DNA of 64,000 bases from the NCBI GenBank assembly GCA_016946835.1, contig JACVTC010000143.1, forward strand, positions 214,501-278,500. The letters run 5' to 3'. Shown one piece after another: positions 28,588 through 51,235 of this stretch; the stretch's first letter is position 1; each line of letters opens with the position of its first letter. Under the pieces are notes generated by a model. It was not told the origin of the DNA, did no database searches, and worked only from the letters and a program-made list of their open reading frames with translations. Made by a program: the position numbers and the translations under genes. Origin of the DNA: Neocallimastix lanati (nom. inval.) (Eukaryota; Neocallimastigomycota; Neocallimastigomycetes; Neocallimastigales; Neocallimastigaceae).

Positions 28588-29093
28588 AAGAAATTAATAG
28601 TAAAAAAAAAATTTTTTTCAGGACAAACTTTAATTAATAATATATTATCTATAAATAATAGAAATTAATAGAGAAATTTTATTAAATCAATTAATCATAT
28701 ATTATTATATTATTATTATTTAATTTTTTTTCTATAATAATATATTAATAAATTTTTAAAAAATTTTCAAATATAAATATTGAAATAATTGACTTCTTTT
28801 ATTTAATATCATCAATTTTGAATTTATTATTTTTTATTAAACAAATTATTTATTAATTAAAAATATACCTTTACTATTAATTAAAAATAGTAGAAACTTA
28901 ATTAAAAAGAAAAAAGCGTTTAAATATTTATTAAAAAATTATAAACAAACTATTATTTAATTAATCATAAACAAACAAACAAAAAAAAAAAAGCGATAAA
29001 AAATAAATTAAATAAATAAAAAGCAAATATATAAATTATAAATTAAATATAATATATTAAAAGTATAAAAAAAAATAATACATATATATATAA

Positions 29094-31034
29094 ATGGCAA
29101 AGATCTCATCAATTGGTATTGATTTAGGTACTACTTACTCCTGTGTAGGTGTATGGCAAAATGATCGTGTGGAAATTATTCCAAATGATCAAGGTAATCG
29201 AACTACTCCTTCTTTCGTTGCTTTCACCGATTCTGAACGTTTAATTGGTGATGCCGCTAAGAATCAAGCTGCTATGAATCCAACAAATACTGTTTTCGAT
29301 GCTAAACGTCTTATTGGTCGTCGTTTTAATGATGCTGAAGTTCAATCAGATATGAAACATTGGCCATTTAAGGTCATCGAAAAGTCAGGAAAGCCATATA
29401 TTCAAGTTCAATTTAAAGGTGAAACTAAAGATTTTACAGCTGAAGAAATTTCAAGTATGGTTCTTACAAAAATGAAGGATACAGCTGAAGCTTATTTAGG
29501 TGGAAAAGTTTCAAATGCTGTCATCACTGTTCCAGCTTATTTCAATGATTCACAACGTCAAGCTACTAAGGATGCCGGTTTAATTGCTGGTCTTAATGTT
29601 CTCCGTATCATTAATGAACCAACAGCTGCTGCAATTGCCTATGGTCTTGATAAGAAAAGTGAAGGTGAAAAGAATGTTTTAATTTTTGATCTTGGTGGTG
29701 GTACATTTGATGTTTCCCTCTTAACTATTGAAGATGGTATTTTCGAAGTTAAGGCTACCGCTGGTGATACTCACTTAGGTGGAGAAGATTTCGATAATAG
29801 ATTAGTTAGTCATTTTGTTCAAGAATTTAAGAGAAAATATAAGAAAGATCTTTCTACTAATCCAAGATCTTTACGTCGTTTAAGAACTGCTTGTGAACGT
29901 GCTAAACGTACTCTTTCTTCTTCTACTCAAACTTCTATCGAAATTGATTCATTATATGAAGGTATTGATTTCTATACTTCTATTACTCGTGCTCGTTTCG
30001 AAGAACTTAATAGTGACTTATTTAGAAATGTAATTGAACCTGTTGAAAAGGTACTTAATGATGCTAAGCTAGATAAATCTAGTATTCATGAAATTGTTTT
30101 AGTTGGTGGTTCCACTCGTATTCCAAAGATTCAAAGTTTAGTTTCACAATATTTCAATGGTAAGGAACCAAGTAAGTCTATTAATCCAGATGAAGCTGTT
30201 GCTTATGGTGCTGCAGTTCAAGCAGCTATCCTTTCAGGTGAAACTTCTGAAAAGACCCAAGATTTGCTTTTATTAGATGTTTCTCCACTTTCTCTAGGTA
30301 TTGAAACCGCAGGAGGAGTAATGACTACTTTAATTAAACGTAATACTACTATTCCAACTAAGAAGTCTGATATTTTCTCTACTTATTCTGATAATCAAAC
30401 AAGTGTTTCAATTCAAATTTATGAAGGAGAACGTTCCTTAACTAAAGATAATAATTTATTAGGAAGATTTGATTTGAATGGTATTCCACCAGCTCCTCGT
30501 GGAGTTCCTCAAATTGAAGTTACATTTGATATTGATGCTAATGGTATTTTGAATGTTTCAGCGCTTGATAAGACAACCGGTAAAAGTAATAAAATTACTA
30601 TTACTAATGATAAGGGTAGATTAAGTAAGGAAGAAATCGAACGTATGGTTAATGATGCCGAAAAGTATAAGGAAGAAGATGCTAAGGTTGCAGAAAGAGT
30701 AGCCTCGAAGAACGGTCTTGAATCCTATGCTTATCAACTTCGTAATACTCTTCAAGATGAAAAGATTGCCACCCATATTGATGGAGGAGATAAAGAAAAG
30801 TTAAATAAGGCTATTGATGAAACAATAGAATGGTTAGATCATAATCAAGAAGCTAATAAAGAAGAATATGAAAGTAAGAGAAAAGAATTAGAAGGTGTTG
30901 CTAATCCAATTATGACTAAGATGTATCAACAAGCAGGAGGAGCTGCTGCTGGTGCAGCACCAGGAGGATTCCCAGGAGCTGCTTCTAATAACACTGGCTC
31001 TAATAATGGACCAACTGTTGAAGAAGTTGATTAA
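29094..31034 (+). CDS. HSP70: Cytosolic Hsp70 chaperone (SSA type), intronless
   Basis: ATP-dependent chaperone of 646 residues. All three Hsp70 signatures are present: [12 protein letters not shown] near residues 8-20, the [14 protein letters not shown] block near residue 200 and [12 protein letters not shown] near 340. The substrate-binding domain follows, then a helical lid and a Gly/Ala-rich tail ending in EEVD, which docks TPR co-chaperones and marks a cytosolic form. It has no signal peptide and no intron, as is common for stress-induced genes that must be expressed when splicing is inhibited. A heat-shock element lies upstream. A second copy begins at the window's right edge in inverted orientation. 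Confidence 0.98.
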   Translation: MAKISSIGIDLGTTYSCVGVWQNDRVEIIPNDQGNRTTPSFVAFTDSERLIGDAAKNQAAMNPTNTVFDAKRLIGRRFNDAEVQSDMKHWPFKVIEKSGKPYIQVQFKGETKDFTAEEISSMVLTKMKDTAEAYLGGKVSNAVITVPAYFNDSQRQATKDAGLIAGLNVLRIINEPTAAAIAYGLDKKSEGEKNVLIFDLGGGTFDVSLLTIEDGIFEVKATAGDTHLGGEDFDNRLVSHFVQEFKRKYKKDLSTNPRSLRRLRTACERAKRTLSSSTQTSIEIDSLYEGIDFYTSITRARFEELNSDLFRNVIEPVEKVLNDAKLDKSSIHEIVLVGGSTRIPKIQSLVSQYFNGKEPSKSINPDEAVAYGAAVQAAILSGETSEKTQDLLLLDVSPLSLGIETAGGVMTTLIKRNTTIPTKKSDIFSTYSDNQTSVSIQIYEGERSLTKDNNLLGRFDLNGIPPAPRGVPQIEVTFDIDANGILNVSALDKTTGKSNKITITNDKGRLSKEEIERMVNDAEKYKEEDAKVAERVASKNGLESYAYQLRNTLQDEKIATHIDGGDKEKLNKAIDETIEWLDHNQEANKEEYESKRKELEGVANPIMTKMYQQAGGAAAGAAPGGFPGAASNNTGSNNGPTVEEVD

Positions 31035-31782
31035 GTTTAATTAATTTATATTAATCATTAAAAACTAAATTCATTAAATCCATTAATTTAAAACTTATAT
31101 CTTACATATACCTTTTTTTATATATATAAATATAATATAAAAATACAATTAATTTTGAAATATTTATATATTTAATAATATAGACATTTTGTAAATAAGC
31201 AAATATTTTTTAAAAAAAAAAAATAATCATAAATAACATAATTTATTTAAATCTATCTAATCTATTTTCATTACTAATTTAATCATTATGCTTATTATAT
31301 AAATAATTATATAGTAAATAAAAATAAAAATAAAATAATATGTTAAAAATAAAATAAAATTAAATAAAATATATATATATATATATATAAAAAAAAAGTT
31401 TATATAAAATTTAATATATATATAATTTTTTTTTTTTTTTTTTTTTGAGTTTTATTAATAATATATTCATCAGTTTATGTTTAATATATATAATACTAAC
31501 TATATATATAATTAAAAATATTTTTAAAATTTTATCTTTGTTAATATTAATTGTTTATACTCTTTTTTTATATTAAGATAAAATAGTTATTAATATTATT
31601 ATAATTTTTATTATTTTATTCATTCAATTTATTATTTATATTATGATAGGAATTTGAAAAAAAAAAATAATAATTTATCATTCAAAAAAGAAAAAGTTCC
31701 AAAAATAATATTATTCAATTTGGTAAGTTCAAATTTCAAGAAAATCATTAAAACCTTCTTACTATTTATTAATCCACAATTG
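30958..31782 (+). repeat. Arm A of a large inverted duplication (Hsp70 3' end and flank)
   Basis: Matches the reverse complement of 63201-64000: the last 77 coding bases are identical and the following roughly 750 bases align throughout with scattered substitutions and small indels. Homology fades near ACAATTG at 31776-31782. The arm probably also covers the rest of Hsp70, but its partner lies beyond the window. Confidence 0.9.
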
Positions 31783-32113
31783 AATCATTGGTTTTCTAAA
31801 TGCTATCATTTCCGTGAATGAAATATTTTAAGGATATATATTGAAATTATTTATGAAAAATTTTATATAATGGTTCAGTTTCCATCATACAAAATTCAGA
31901 TTTAATTCAGCTAAATTTATAATTATTATAATACATATTTTTTAAAAATATAATATTAAATTTTATTTATTAATCAAAACTTCTTAAAATTATTTAAAAT
32001 ATATATATATATTATTCAAACTATAATATTCATAAATTATTTTTATTTATTATTTATTATGAATATATTATGAATATATATACAAAAATAACTTAAAAAA
32101 TATGTCATAAAAA

Positions 32114-32165
<52 letters not shown>

Positions 32166-32740
32166 AATAAGGTTAGAAATATAAGTGGGTTTCTAACCTT
32201 ATCAAAAAAAAAAAAATAATAATATATATATATATATATAATAATATATTTTTAAAATATATTTCAACTTCTAAATCATTTTATATTTCAGAATTGATTA
32301 AAAAAAATTTTTTTAAATATATATTTTATAATATGAAGAATTTTTATTATTAAAATTATAATATAAAATTAATAATAATAATAATAAAAATAAAAAAAAG
32401 ACTAACAAATAATCAAACAAATATACATTTAAAGTAAATGTACATTATTATTAGTTTAATTCATTATTAAATATTTAATTTAAAATGTCTTAATAATTAT
32501 TAATATTTATAATAAATATAGTTTCTATTTTTATTTAGAATATATTGTTAATTAGTATTTTATGGTTTCAAGAGTTCTAGTTGTTAATTATGATGAATAT
32601 GTTAAAAAATACTTTAAAAACATATATTTAATATATATTATATAATATACATGTTTATATTATTATAAAATATGTTATTATACATTATAAAAATAGGGTT
32701 AAAGATTATAAATTTAAAATATAATTAATAAATGTTTTTC
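31783..32740. other. AT-rich intergenic region
   Basis: Simple AT sequence with one perfect hairpin (32167-32202, listed separately). No gene was recognised. Confidence 0.5.
32167..32202. other. Perfect 13-bp-stem hairpin
   Basis: ATAAGGTTAGAAA is followed after a 10-base loop by its exact reverse complement, then by an A-run. It is GC-richer than its surroundings. Role unknown: it could be an RNA hairpin, the end of a small element, or chance preservation of a small inverted duplication. Confidence 0.5.
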
Positions 32741-32749
32741 AATTTGTAA

Positions 32750-33052
32750 ACTTGCTATTTTTGCTATTGTCACTTTAGCCAGTGATGTTTCGGCTGGTTC
32801 AGGACTTGATCAAAAATACTATTCAATCTCTGGTGATTCTGGTACTTGTCAATTTGTCTCAAATTGTAAAGGTATGAATTACGCTGGTTATTGTGATAGA
32901 AATTATGTGCTCTCTATAGAATAAATATATGAGAGAACTTTACAGAAGTAAAGACAACTTTAGTACTTGTAAAATCTTAAATCATTGTTCTGAAAGAGTT
33001 GTTTTTGGTTTGCACTCTGATAGTCAATACAACAAGTGTTATTTTAATTAAA
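32750..33052 (+). pseudogene. Small cysteine-rich secreted-protein gene, apparently broken
   Basis: The plus strand encodes a hydrophobic leader-like stretch (KLAIFAIVTLASDVSA) ending at a plausible signal-peptidase site. A short Cys/Gly/Ser/Tyr-rich segment follows (GTCQFVSNCKGMNYAGYCD), and a later Cys-containing stretch ends in YNKCYFN and a stop. No ATG lies in the leader's frame and the reading frame is interrupted. GC content is clearly higher than in the flanks, the usual mark of former coding DNA here. Family unknown; nothing beyond secretion and disulphide bonding can be suggested. Confidence 0.45.
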
Positions 33053-33055
33053 TTA

Positions 33056-33821
33056 AATAAACTATATTTACATAAATTAATATTTTGTTTCATTATTAGA
33101 TAATAATAATAGAAGTTAACAATAAAAAAAATATAATTTTATAATAAAACAAATTAATATAATAATTAATGATTAATGATTAAAAATATTTAAATTGATT
33201 AATTATTTTTAAATTAAAAATAATAAAATTATTTTAAATATATGAATAAAAATATATATTTATATATATATAATAATTTATATTAAAAAAAATTATTAAA
33301 AAAAAAGTTTATATAGTCATAGAAATTTAAATTTATGATTTTAGTATAAATTATTTATGATATTATAAAAAAAAAAGTAAAAATAAATGAAATAATAAAA
33401 TTTTATAAGAAATATTAAAACAAAATAAATAAAATAATAAAAATTATAAGAAATATTAAAACTAAATAAATAAAATAATAAGATTAATAAAAAATATTAA
33501 AAATAATAAAAACTTAAATAAAAAATAATAGTTAATAAAAATATTTATTTATATATAAAAAGAATAAAATTGTTGATAGTAAATAGTTTTGTGTTTAAAA
33601 TTTAATTTATTTTTATGAGTCTTTCATTTTTTTTTTTTTTTTTATTAAAAAAAAAATAAATTTCCTTTTATTTGTATTTATAAACATAAGAAGTTAAAAT
33701 AAATAAAAAATACTATATATTTAGTTTATCATATTTTTGTTATGTTTTATTTTAACAAGTTTTTTAAATTATTATAATAAATGATTAACAATATTATTAA
33801 TACTAAAAATTAAATAAATAA

Positions 33822-33852
<31 letters not shown>

Positions 33853-34320
33853 TTTTTAGTTTAGACTCTTGTAATATTATTATAATTCCATATAAAATTT
33901 TATAGTAATAAATATTTGTAATTAAAAGTCTGTTTTAAATATTAATAGAAAAAATCTAATCAATCTTTAATAAAAAACATTTAATAATAATAAAATAATT
34001 TATTATAATATAATATACAGAATTTATTTAATTAGGATATTATTGTTTTGTTTTATTTTTTTTTTTGTCAGCAAATAAATTTGTTTTAGATTTATTTCAA
34101 AAAAAAAAAAAAAAAAAAAAAAAAATATTAAAATATTAATAAATGGAAAATAAATCTCATATTTATTGGTTAATTATTAATTTAGATTTAACTTAAAAAG
34201 AAGAAATTTTTAAAAAATTATTTTTTGTTATTTTACAAATAGAGGTTAATTTATCTAATAAATAAATTTTTTTATCAATATAAAATAAAGTTAAATATAA
34301 CAAACCATTAAAGAGAAATT
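33056..34320. other. AT-rich intergenic region
   Basis: Homopolymers, TA runs and AAATAA-type repeats. No gene was recognised. Confidence 0.5.
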
Positions 34321-35150
34321 CTAAGAATAAAATCTTTAAGTTGCGATATAGGCATGTTGAAATCACCAACATTAACAGAAGGATTATTCTGATGATTCTT
34401 GAACCAATTAGAAAAATCAGTTTTCACTTTATCAAAAGTCTTTATGTTTTTTACTGGAGATATAAATGTTTCCTAATGAATATCTAACATCCCAAAAGGA
34501 AACTATATTTACTGAGAGTGTACAACTATATTCTAAATAAATATTAGTAAATTGGCAGGAACTATGAATACCAATATAAAGGCCACGTATAACAGAAATT
34601 TTCATATCTGCACTTTTCAATACTGTTATATAATGATTGAAAAATAAATAGGAATTAGAGAAAGAATTCAGGAATGAATTATTACCGATTTCAAAGAAAT
34701 AAATATAAATAGGATTAAAATTGAATTAAAATGAGTACGTCGATCAAGTTATTCAGAATTCAAATTATTAATATTCCAGCAAATACAGAAGTTAAAATAT
34801 TGAATATTCGAGAAGGAATTAGCATACAAAAGACTATCAGAGATAGGAATAGTAAGTACAGGATAATGACTGGTTCTATTATTACTAAATATGTAAATTC
34901 TTGAAATAATCTTCTAATTTATTTTTAAAGTAGGTAAATATTTTGTAATCATATAAATAACCTTCAAATAATCCGTATTATTATTATAGTTAACTCTTAG
35001 GATGAAGTAGTTCTCTATATTAATATAGTGTTTTTTAACAATTTCATAAATAATTTCGCTACAATTCAATAAATTTTTACTTAAGAATTCCCATATTACT
35101 TTCAGTCCAAGATTCAAGGTCATGAATGATAATTAAAACAAAATTTTAAA
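34320..35150 (-). mobile_element. LINE relic, apurinic-type endonuclease region
   Basis: On the minus strand, sequence resembling the N-terminal endonuclease domain of LINE ORF2 is seen: a CWNINNLN motif (about 34760-34800), the usual W-N-(I/A)-N-G/N-L opening, and further on VNVGDFNMP (about 34345-34370), the G-D-F-N catalytic block of the exonuclease-endonuclease-phosphatase fold. A preceding open piece at 34914-35123 probably belongs to the same ORF. The pieces lie in different frames with stops between them, so the copy is dead. No reverse transcriptase follows within the relic. Confidence 0.5.
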
Positions 35151-35950
35151 GGTCAGGACCAAAACATCTCAGACCTATATGTAATGTATAGTTGACATTT
35201 CAAAATTAAAATTAATCTATAATAATATAAAAATTATTGTAAAAATAATATAAAAAAAATTTGTAAATGAAGTAAAAAAGAATAAAAAATAGAATTTTTT
35301 TTTTTAAAAAGAAAATGATACATGAAAGAAAGATGATATTATTTCTTAAAATTTTTTAAAATTAATAACTTAGACAAATAATATCGATTATCAAGTAACT
35401 ACAAATAGCAATTGTACCAAAAACATTCATTGAGAAATATATGGATTTTTTACCATCACCCTCGGTACCACAAGAGTTAAAATGTTCTTCCCTCAGTATT
35501 CCCCATAGACGGTGATATGTCCCATAGGGAATACCAAAAAAAAATAAAATGACAATTACAATTTTTTGTTGTTAAATTATAAAAATATTAATTTATTATT
35601 ATATAAAATCAGTTTTTAATTATAGTTTTATTAATTATAATTTTTCTAATAAATTTTTATTTTATTTTTTATTTTATTTTATTTTTTTTTTCTATATAAA
35701 AACTAATTTTCCATGATAATTTTATAGGAAAAATTAGTATTGATTTTTAAATTAAAATGAAATAAAACTTTTAAATAAAAAATATATATTCATAAATAAA
35801 TTAATTCTATCTATATATATACATTTAAACTAATTTAGGTAAAAAAATTTAATTTAAAATAATTTAATTTAGAATAATTTAATTTTTTATATTTACAAAA
35901 GATAGTTTAAAAATATGATTCATTAATTTATAAATTAGTGAATTAATAAT
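35151..35950. other. Intergenic region with a small GC-richer islet
   Basis: About 35400-35550 is less AT-rich and lacks homopolymers but gave no recognisable product. The rest is simple AT sequence leading to the 3' end of the kinase gene. Confidence 0.45.
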
Positions 35951-40949
<4,999 letters not shown>

Positions 40950-41370
40950 CTCTATATTTTTTTTCTTCTATAAATAAAATTACAGTAGATATAGATATAT
41001 GAAAAAAAATTTTTTTATAAAACTATATTAATTAAATTTTTTTTAATTAATGATATTTTTTTTTTCAATTATTGTATATTTTTTCGATTTTTTTTATATA
41101 TAAAAATAATAAATTTTTAAAATAAAACATAAACAATTTCAATATTCTTCTAGTAAAAATTATCTTTATTTTTTTTTCTTTTTCTATTTTTTTTATCTCT
41201 TTCTTTTTTTTTTTAATTTTTTTTTATTTTTATATATGTATCTTTCTATATTTTAATTTTAAAATAGAATTAAAATTTAAAGGAAAAAAAAAAAAAAAAA
41301 AAAAGATTTAAAATTTTTAATACGAAATTTTAATTTATATATAGATTTTTAATAATCAATTCTTTATATA

Positions 41371-41408
<38 letters not shown>

Positions 41409-41990
41409 AAATATAAAACATAAAATTTAATTATATATTATTAAATATATATAAATTTTATTTTAAAAAAAATGTTTATAAATTTTATTCAATAAAAAAA
41501 ATTATTGTCCATATATTTTTTTATTCCAATACAAAATTTCGCGAACTATATCATTTAAAAAAATTTAATCTCAATTTCATTAAATTTTAAATATATATTT
41601 TATAATATATTTTTTGTTTTTGTTTTTGTTTTTGTTTTGTTTTTTAATTTATTTATTAATTTATTTATTAATTTATTTATTTATTTATTTATTTATAGTT
41701 TAAAATTCTATTTTATTTATTTTATATATATACCAAATATACATATTTACATATTTATATTATTATAGAGGTGATGATTAAAATGATGAACGAATGGTAT
41801 ATCAATATATTATTAAAATTATTTAATATTAATTCATAGATATATTTTAAATTATTTATTATATAGATATGTATATTATATTAATATTGTTAACATAATA
41901 ATTTAAATACTTATTTTTTATATTATATATATAATGTAACATTTTAATTATTTAATTGTTTAATTATTTAAAATTTAAATCATATATATA
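40950..41990. other. AT-rich region between kinase and WRAP73 relic
   Basis: Upstream of the kinase start. Contains A- and T-runs and TTTA repeats. No gene was recognised; the kinase promoter must lie here. Confidence 0.5.
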
Positions 41991-44900
41991 AAAAAAAAAA
42001 ATTAATTAAATGGCATTCTCAATATTAATAAAAGCTTTCTTTTCTTCTAGTTCATTCTCCATTGAAATAGCTAAACAAAACTATTTTTATCCATTAATAC
42101 AATTGATTTTTCATCAGATTTTATTCAAAGTATATACTTCAAATTTTAATGCTGGTTCATTAACACATTCACGATATTCCATTTCAGTATTCCAAAAATA
42201 TATATTACGATTTCCTTTTATAAATGCTAAGCGTCCAGATATAACTAGATTCCATGAAATAATTGTTCAATAATTGTCATTAAATTTAAAGTTGCAATAC
42301 TCCATATCCATAAATAATTTGACATATTATCTTTAATTTTAATATATTATATTGTTACATTATTATTACATTATATTATTTTATTAATATATTATTAATT
42401 ATTAATAATTAATTTTATAATTATTAAAATAATAATAAATAGTTTATAATTTATTATAAGGTTATATGTTCAATAAAGTTAAAATTCATTACTAATTGTT
42501 TATTTTAATTTAATCATATGGAAATCTTAAAATATACAAATTTTAATTTTAATAAAACTATTTTTTTTTTAAATTATTTTCTTCCCATATTTTAATTTGT
42601 TTTTTTTTTTGTTTTTTTTGTTTTTAAATAAAATTTATTATATTCATTATATATTTTACCATTTTTGTTTTATTAAGTAAATAAATTCTTAATAAATTCC
42701 TGTGCTATCAAATAAACACAAATTAATATTTATTTTTGGATTAGGTTTATTGAAATCTATAGATGAGGTCTTTAACTCAAATGGTAGATTTATCAATTCA
42801 TCTGAATATTCAAAAAAAAAAAAATTATTTTATGTTTTTATAAATATAAATTTTATTATTTTAATTTAATTATTGTATAAAATAATTATTTAATTCTTGT
42901 TTATTTCTTTGTTTTTATTAATTTACATTTTATTTTATTTGATTGTAAGTTCCATTTAAAATCCAAATTATTTCTAATATGATACACGTTTACTTCTTCA
43001 TTATTATCTATTCATATATTAACATGTAGTTTTAATCTGTGAATATAACCATTATTAATATAATTTCATTTTAAATTAGCTATTGCTTTCATTCAATTAA
43101 TTATTATATTTCTGTTATTAATATGTTATTATTAATAATAATTAAATGGGTTTTTTAAACTTACCATTGACGAATCTTCTATTAGTGGGTCATGTGAATA
43201 TTTTATTAATGGGTCCCATGTATAATTATTTAATATTGTTTTTTATATTATAGGGTTCATTTATGGTTTTTAAGTAATAAAAAAATTTTATTTTAATTAG
43301 AGTTGTTCATATGAATTATTGTCAAAGATTTAATCTTTTTAATTATTTTTTTTTTTTTTTTTTTTTTTTTAATTTTCATGCTTTTATATTAAATTAAATA
43401 AAATAATAATAATTTTTTATAGTTATTTAAATTATAATTACATTTTGATTATAATCGCCGATAGATAATATCTGAGTAGATGGTGACCAATTTGTAGATT
43501 TTACTCCAAGACCATTTTCATTTGTTGTATATTTTTTTTATAAATTTATATTATTAAGATTAATATATATATATATTACTATTATAACAATATAAATATA
43601 TATTTATAATATTATTTTATTATAATTTAATGTCAATATAATAATATATAAAATATAATAATATTTAAAATTATTATTATATTTAAACTAATATAAATTA
43701 TTAAATAATATTACCTTCAACAATAATAATATATATAGCATTTATTTATAATTGCTCTATATCTTCCATCTGGTGACCATAATATTTCTTCCAAATCAGA
43801 ATCTTCAATCACGAAATGTTAAAATTTTAAAATGATTTCAATTATTAATTTTTAAAAAAAAAATATAATTTCATTAATAAAATTATTGTTTTTTTTTTTT
43901 CTTAAAAAAATTTTTTTTTTCAATTTTCATTTTTCATTTTCATTTTTCATTTTTCAATTTTTCATTTTTCAATTTTTCATTTTTCATTTTTCAATTTTCA
44001 TTTTTCAATTTTCAATTTTTCATTTTTCATTTTTCAATTTTCATTTTTCATTTTTCATTTTTCAATTCTCAATTCTCAATTCTCAATTCTCAATTTTCAA
44101 TTTTCAATTCTCAATTCTCAATTCTCAATTCTCAATTCTCAATTCTCAATTCTCAATTCTCAATTCTCAATTCTCAATTCTCAATTCTCAATTTTCAATT
44201 CTCAATTCTCAATTCTCAATTTTCAATTTTCAATTTTATAACTTTATGAATTTATATAGTTTTAAATTTATAAATTTTAAATTTTTAATTTTTCAATCCT
44301 CATAATTTTTAATTTTAAGAGTGACCAATCATTACAATCATATAATTAATGAAATCTTTGCAATCTTTTCTTCCTGCCACAGCTAAATACTTTCCATCTT
44401 TATTAAATTTAAAACTTTTATATTTTTTAGAATTTCATATTTAAATTAATTTAATGTTACTATTATAAAAATAATGATTTTCCTATTTTATAATTGAAAT
44501 TTTAAATTTTTAAAATTAATCTTTCGCTTAATAAAATTTTTGATATTGAATATAGAATACTTCTTTAGTAATTAAAGACCATATTGATATTCTTATCTGT
44601 AAAAATAGAATAAAGAATTTAAAAAAAATATTATATACTTTTCTTCTATACAAATTGTTCTGATATCTTTCCTTTTTAAATTAATGAATAATTATTTTTA
44701 AATTAATTTTTTTATTAAAATAATAATATAATAAATATATAAATAATTTACATTTAAATCTAAGAAGCTAATGATATGTCTCCCATCAGTTGCCTATTGA
44801 ACACTAGTTAAACCAACCTTCATTAAATTTTACTGTCCATTCATGATCGCTTAAACACCATTTTTGAATAGCATCTAACTCATAAGATGTATAAAATATA

Positions 44901-45083
44901 TTGTGAATCTTTTGACTATTCAATGCTCTGAATATTATCAATATTTGAAAATAATTGAATAATTTGAAGACTCTTAACATCTCTTATTACAAGACCTTGT
45001 TTAATTGGTGTTGCTATATATAATCCATTTGGTGAAAAAATACATTAATTTGAAGATTGCTTATATAATTCGGTGAAATCCAT
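41990..45083 (-). pseudogene. WRAP73: WRAP73 (WDR8) WD40-protein pseudogene
   Basis: The minus strand, from an ATG at 45083, follows the human WRAP73 protein block by block in order: MDFTELYKQSS, CIFSPNG, GLVIRDVKSLQIIQLF, DHEWTVKFNE, RISIWSLITKEVFYIQY, FNKDGKYLAVAGRKDCKDF, EILWSPDGRYRAII, NGLGVKSTNWSPSTQ, LPFELKTSSIDFNKPNPKI, NYLWIWSIATLNL, YFWN and a last block near 42010-42060. Stops interrupt it: after YKQSS, and TAG in place of expected WD-repeat Trp codons (after QSIE and TSVQ), among others. Frame changes also occur late in the gene. WRAP73 works at centrosomes/basal bodies with SSX2IP and in the spindle pole body of fungi. A working copy presumably exists elsewhere. The homology call comes from remembered human sequence and is strong because order and spacing are preserved. 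Confidence 0.82.
43918..44236 (+). repeat. Heptanucleotide/hexanucleotide (CAATTCT, CATTTTT, CAATTTT) array
   Basis: A tandem array of 6-8 bp units in two flavours: CATTTTT/CAATTTT in the first half, and a homogeneous CAATTCT run from about 44063 to 44220. It lies between WD-repeat blocks of the WRAP73 relic, probably in a former intron. The open frame it creates (Phe-Ser-Ile-Leu-Asn-Ser-Gln repeats) is not a gene. Confidence 0.9.
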
Positions 45084-45770
45084 TTATTTTAATTTTTTAA
45101 TCATCATTCAACAATTAATTTTATATATATTAAATTTGAAAAATAATAATAAAAAAAATTAAATAAAAATAAAAAATAAACGATAATTGACAAAAGATAA
45201 TAAACCAAAAATAAAACAATATAAAATAAAAAAAAAAAAAAAAATAAATGATAATAAATCAAAAATAAAATTATAAAATAAAATAAAATAAAATAATGAA
45301 AATAAAAATTAAAAAAAAAAAAGTAGTAAAAAATAACTATTAATTTATAATATAATAAATACATATAATTATAAAAATTTTTAATTAAATAAATATAATG
45401 ATTTTTTTATACTAAAATATTAAAAAAAATTAATCCATTACATATGATCTTTCAATAAAAAAATTAATTTATTCAGATTAATTTTAATTAATTTAAAATA
45501 ATATATATATATATATATATATGCATATAATAATTTGAAAAATAAAAAATTAAAAATATTACAAAAATTGTTTTTCCTATAAATATTAATTATGCTTTAA
45601 TCTATTGTATATTATGATTTATGAATTTTTATTAATGGATTAATAATCTGTTTTGTAACGTTTGTTTTCTTTTTGTATTTTTTTTTTCAATAATATGTAT
45701 AATATTATTTTAATGTTATAATAAAAATGATATTTTTTGAGTATTAATAACTATTAATAGTTGAAATGAT
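45084..45770. other. AT-rich gap between WRAP73 relic and IFT70
   Basis: A-rich plus-strand runs and TA repeats. It holds the 3' flank of IFT70. No gene was recognised. Confidence 0.5.
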
Positions 45771-50164
<4,394 letters not shown>

Positions 50165-50990
50165 TATATAAACCGAATTATTAATATAATTTTACTATTC
50201 TATCTAAAATCCAATTAGTTTTTATCGACAATTTAAATATATTTCATATAAAAATAAAATATTATGAAAAAAATTTTAAAATATGAATATTATATAATAA
50301 TTTTTTTTTTTTTTTTTTTTTTTTTGATTTTGTTTTGAAAAAAAATTTAGTTTTTTTTATAATTTATATTGAACTTTATTTTAAAAATTTTTCATTATTT
50401 CATAAAGTTTCATAGTTTAAGCTTTTCTAAACATTATAATCAAAAAAAATTTAAAAAATATTAAAAATAATATATTCAAATATGAAAATTAAAATTTTTT
50501 GATAAAATAACAATTTGAAAACTTTGGTTGAACTGTGTATAAAATTTAAAAGTATTATTATATTTATTAACCAAAAAAAAAAAAAAAAAAAAAAAAAAAA
50601 TAAAAATAAAAATAAAAATAAAAGCGAATATAATATTTTATAAGATGTATATCCTAATCTTTTGAAAACTTTTTAAAACAAAATATATTTTATATTTATA
50701 TATATTATTATTATAACTACTATTATTATTACCTTTATTATTACTATTAGAATTAGCTGAGTAATTATTACAATAGTGATAGTGGTAGTGGTAATGATAG
50801 TAATAATAGTTAATATATTTTTTATATTAATATATTAATAATTGAATTAGTAGTAGTAGTAGTAGTAGTTTAATATTTATTATTGATATTATCAGTATTA
50901 TTATATATTCACAATATAGAATTAATAAAATTATATATATATATATATATAAATATATAAAATAAAATAAAAAAAATTGTATAAAAAAAA
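50165..50990. other. Upstream region of IFT70
   Basis: AT-rich with a T-run at 50301-50325 and an A-run at 50573-50600. No gene or recognised promoter motif. Confidence 0.5.
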
Positions 50991-50992
50991 AA

Positions 50993-51096
<104 letters not shown>

Positions 51097-51163
51097 GTAC
51101 AATTTTTTTAATAGTCTATCTTATTTAAACTCCGTAAAATAAATTTCTATTAAAAATATATAC

Positions 51164-51235
51164 TGGAGATATCGGGGATCGAACCCGAGACTTCTTGCAT
51201 GCAAAGCAAGCACTCTACCACTGAGTTATATCCCC
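51164..51235 (-). tRNA. trnA(UGC): tRNA-Ala (anticodon TGC)
   Basis: A complete 72-nt cloverleaf. The acceptor stem GGGGATA/TATCTCC pairs throughout with one G-U and discriminator A. The D arm carries the A box (TAACTCAGTGGTAGAG). The anticodon stem CTTGC/GCAAG encloses loop TTTGCAT with anticodon TGC. The T arm contains the B box GGTTCGATCC. It has no intron and no encoded CCA, as in eukaryotic nuclear genes. It is GC-rich in an AT-rich setting. Confidence 0.98.

Noticed and set aside
42010-42273. 87-codon open frame (+)
   Set aside because: The opposite strand carries the last WD-repeat blocks of WRAP73; the plus frame has no support.
43886-44305. 139-codon open frame with Phe-Ser-Ile-Leu-Asn-Ser-Gln repeats
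   Set aside because: Heptanucleotide array within the WRAP73 relic; a period of 7 bases automatically gives a 7-residue repeat.
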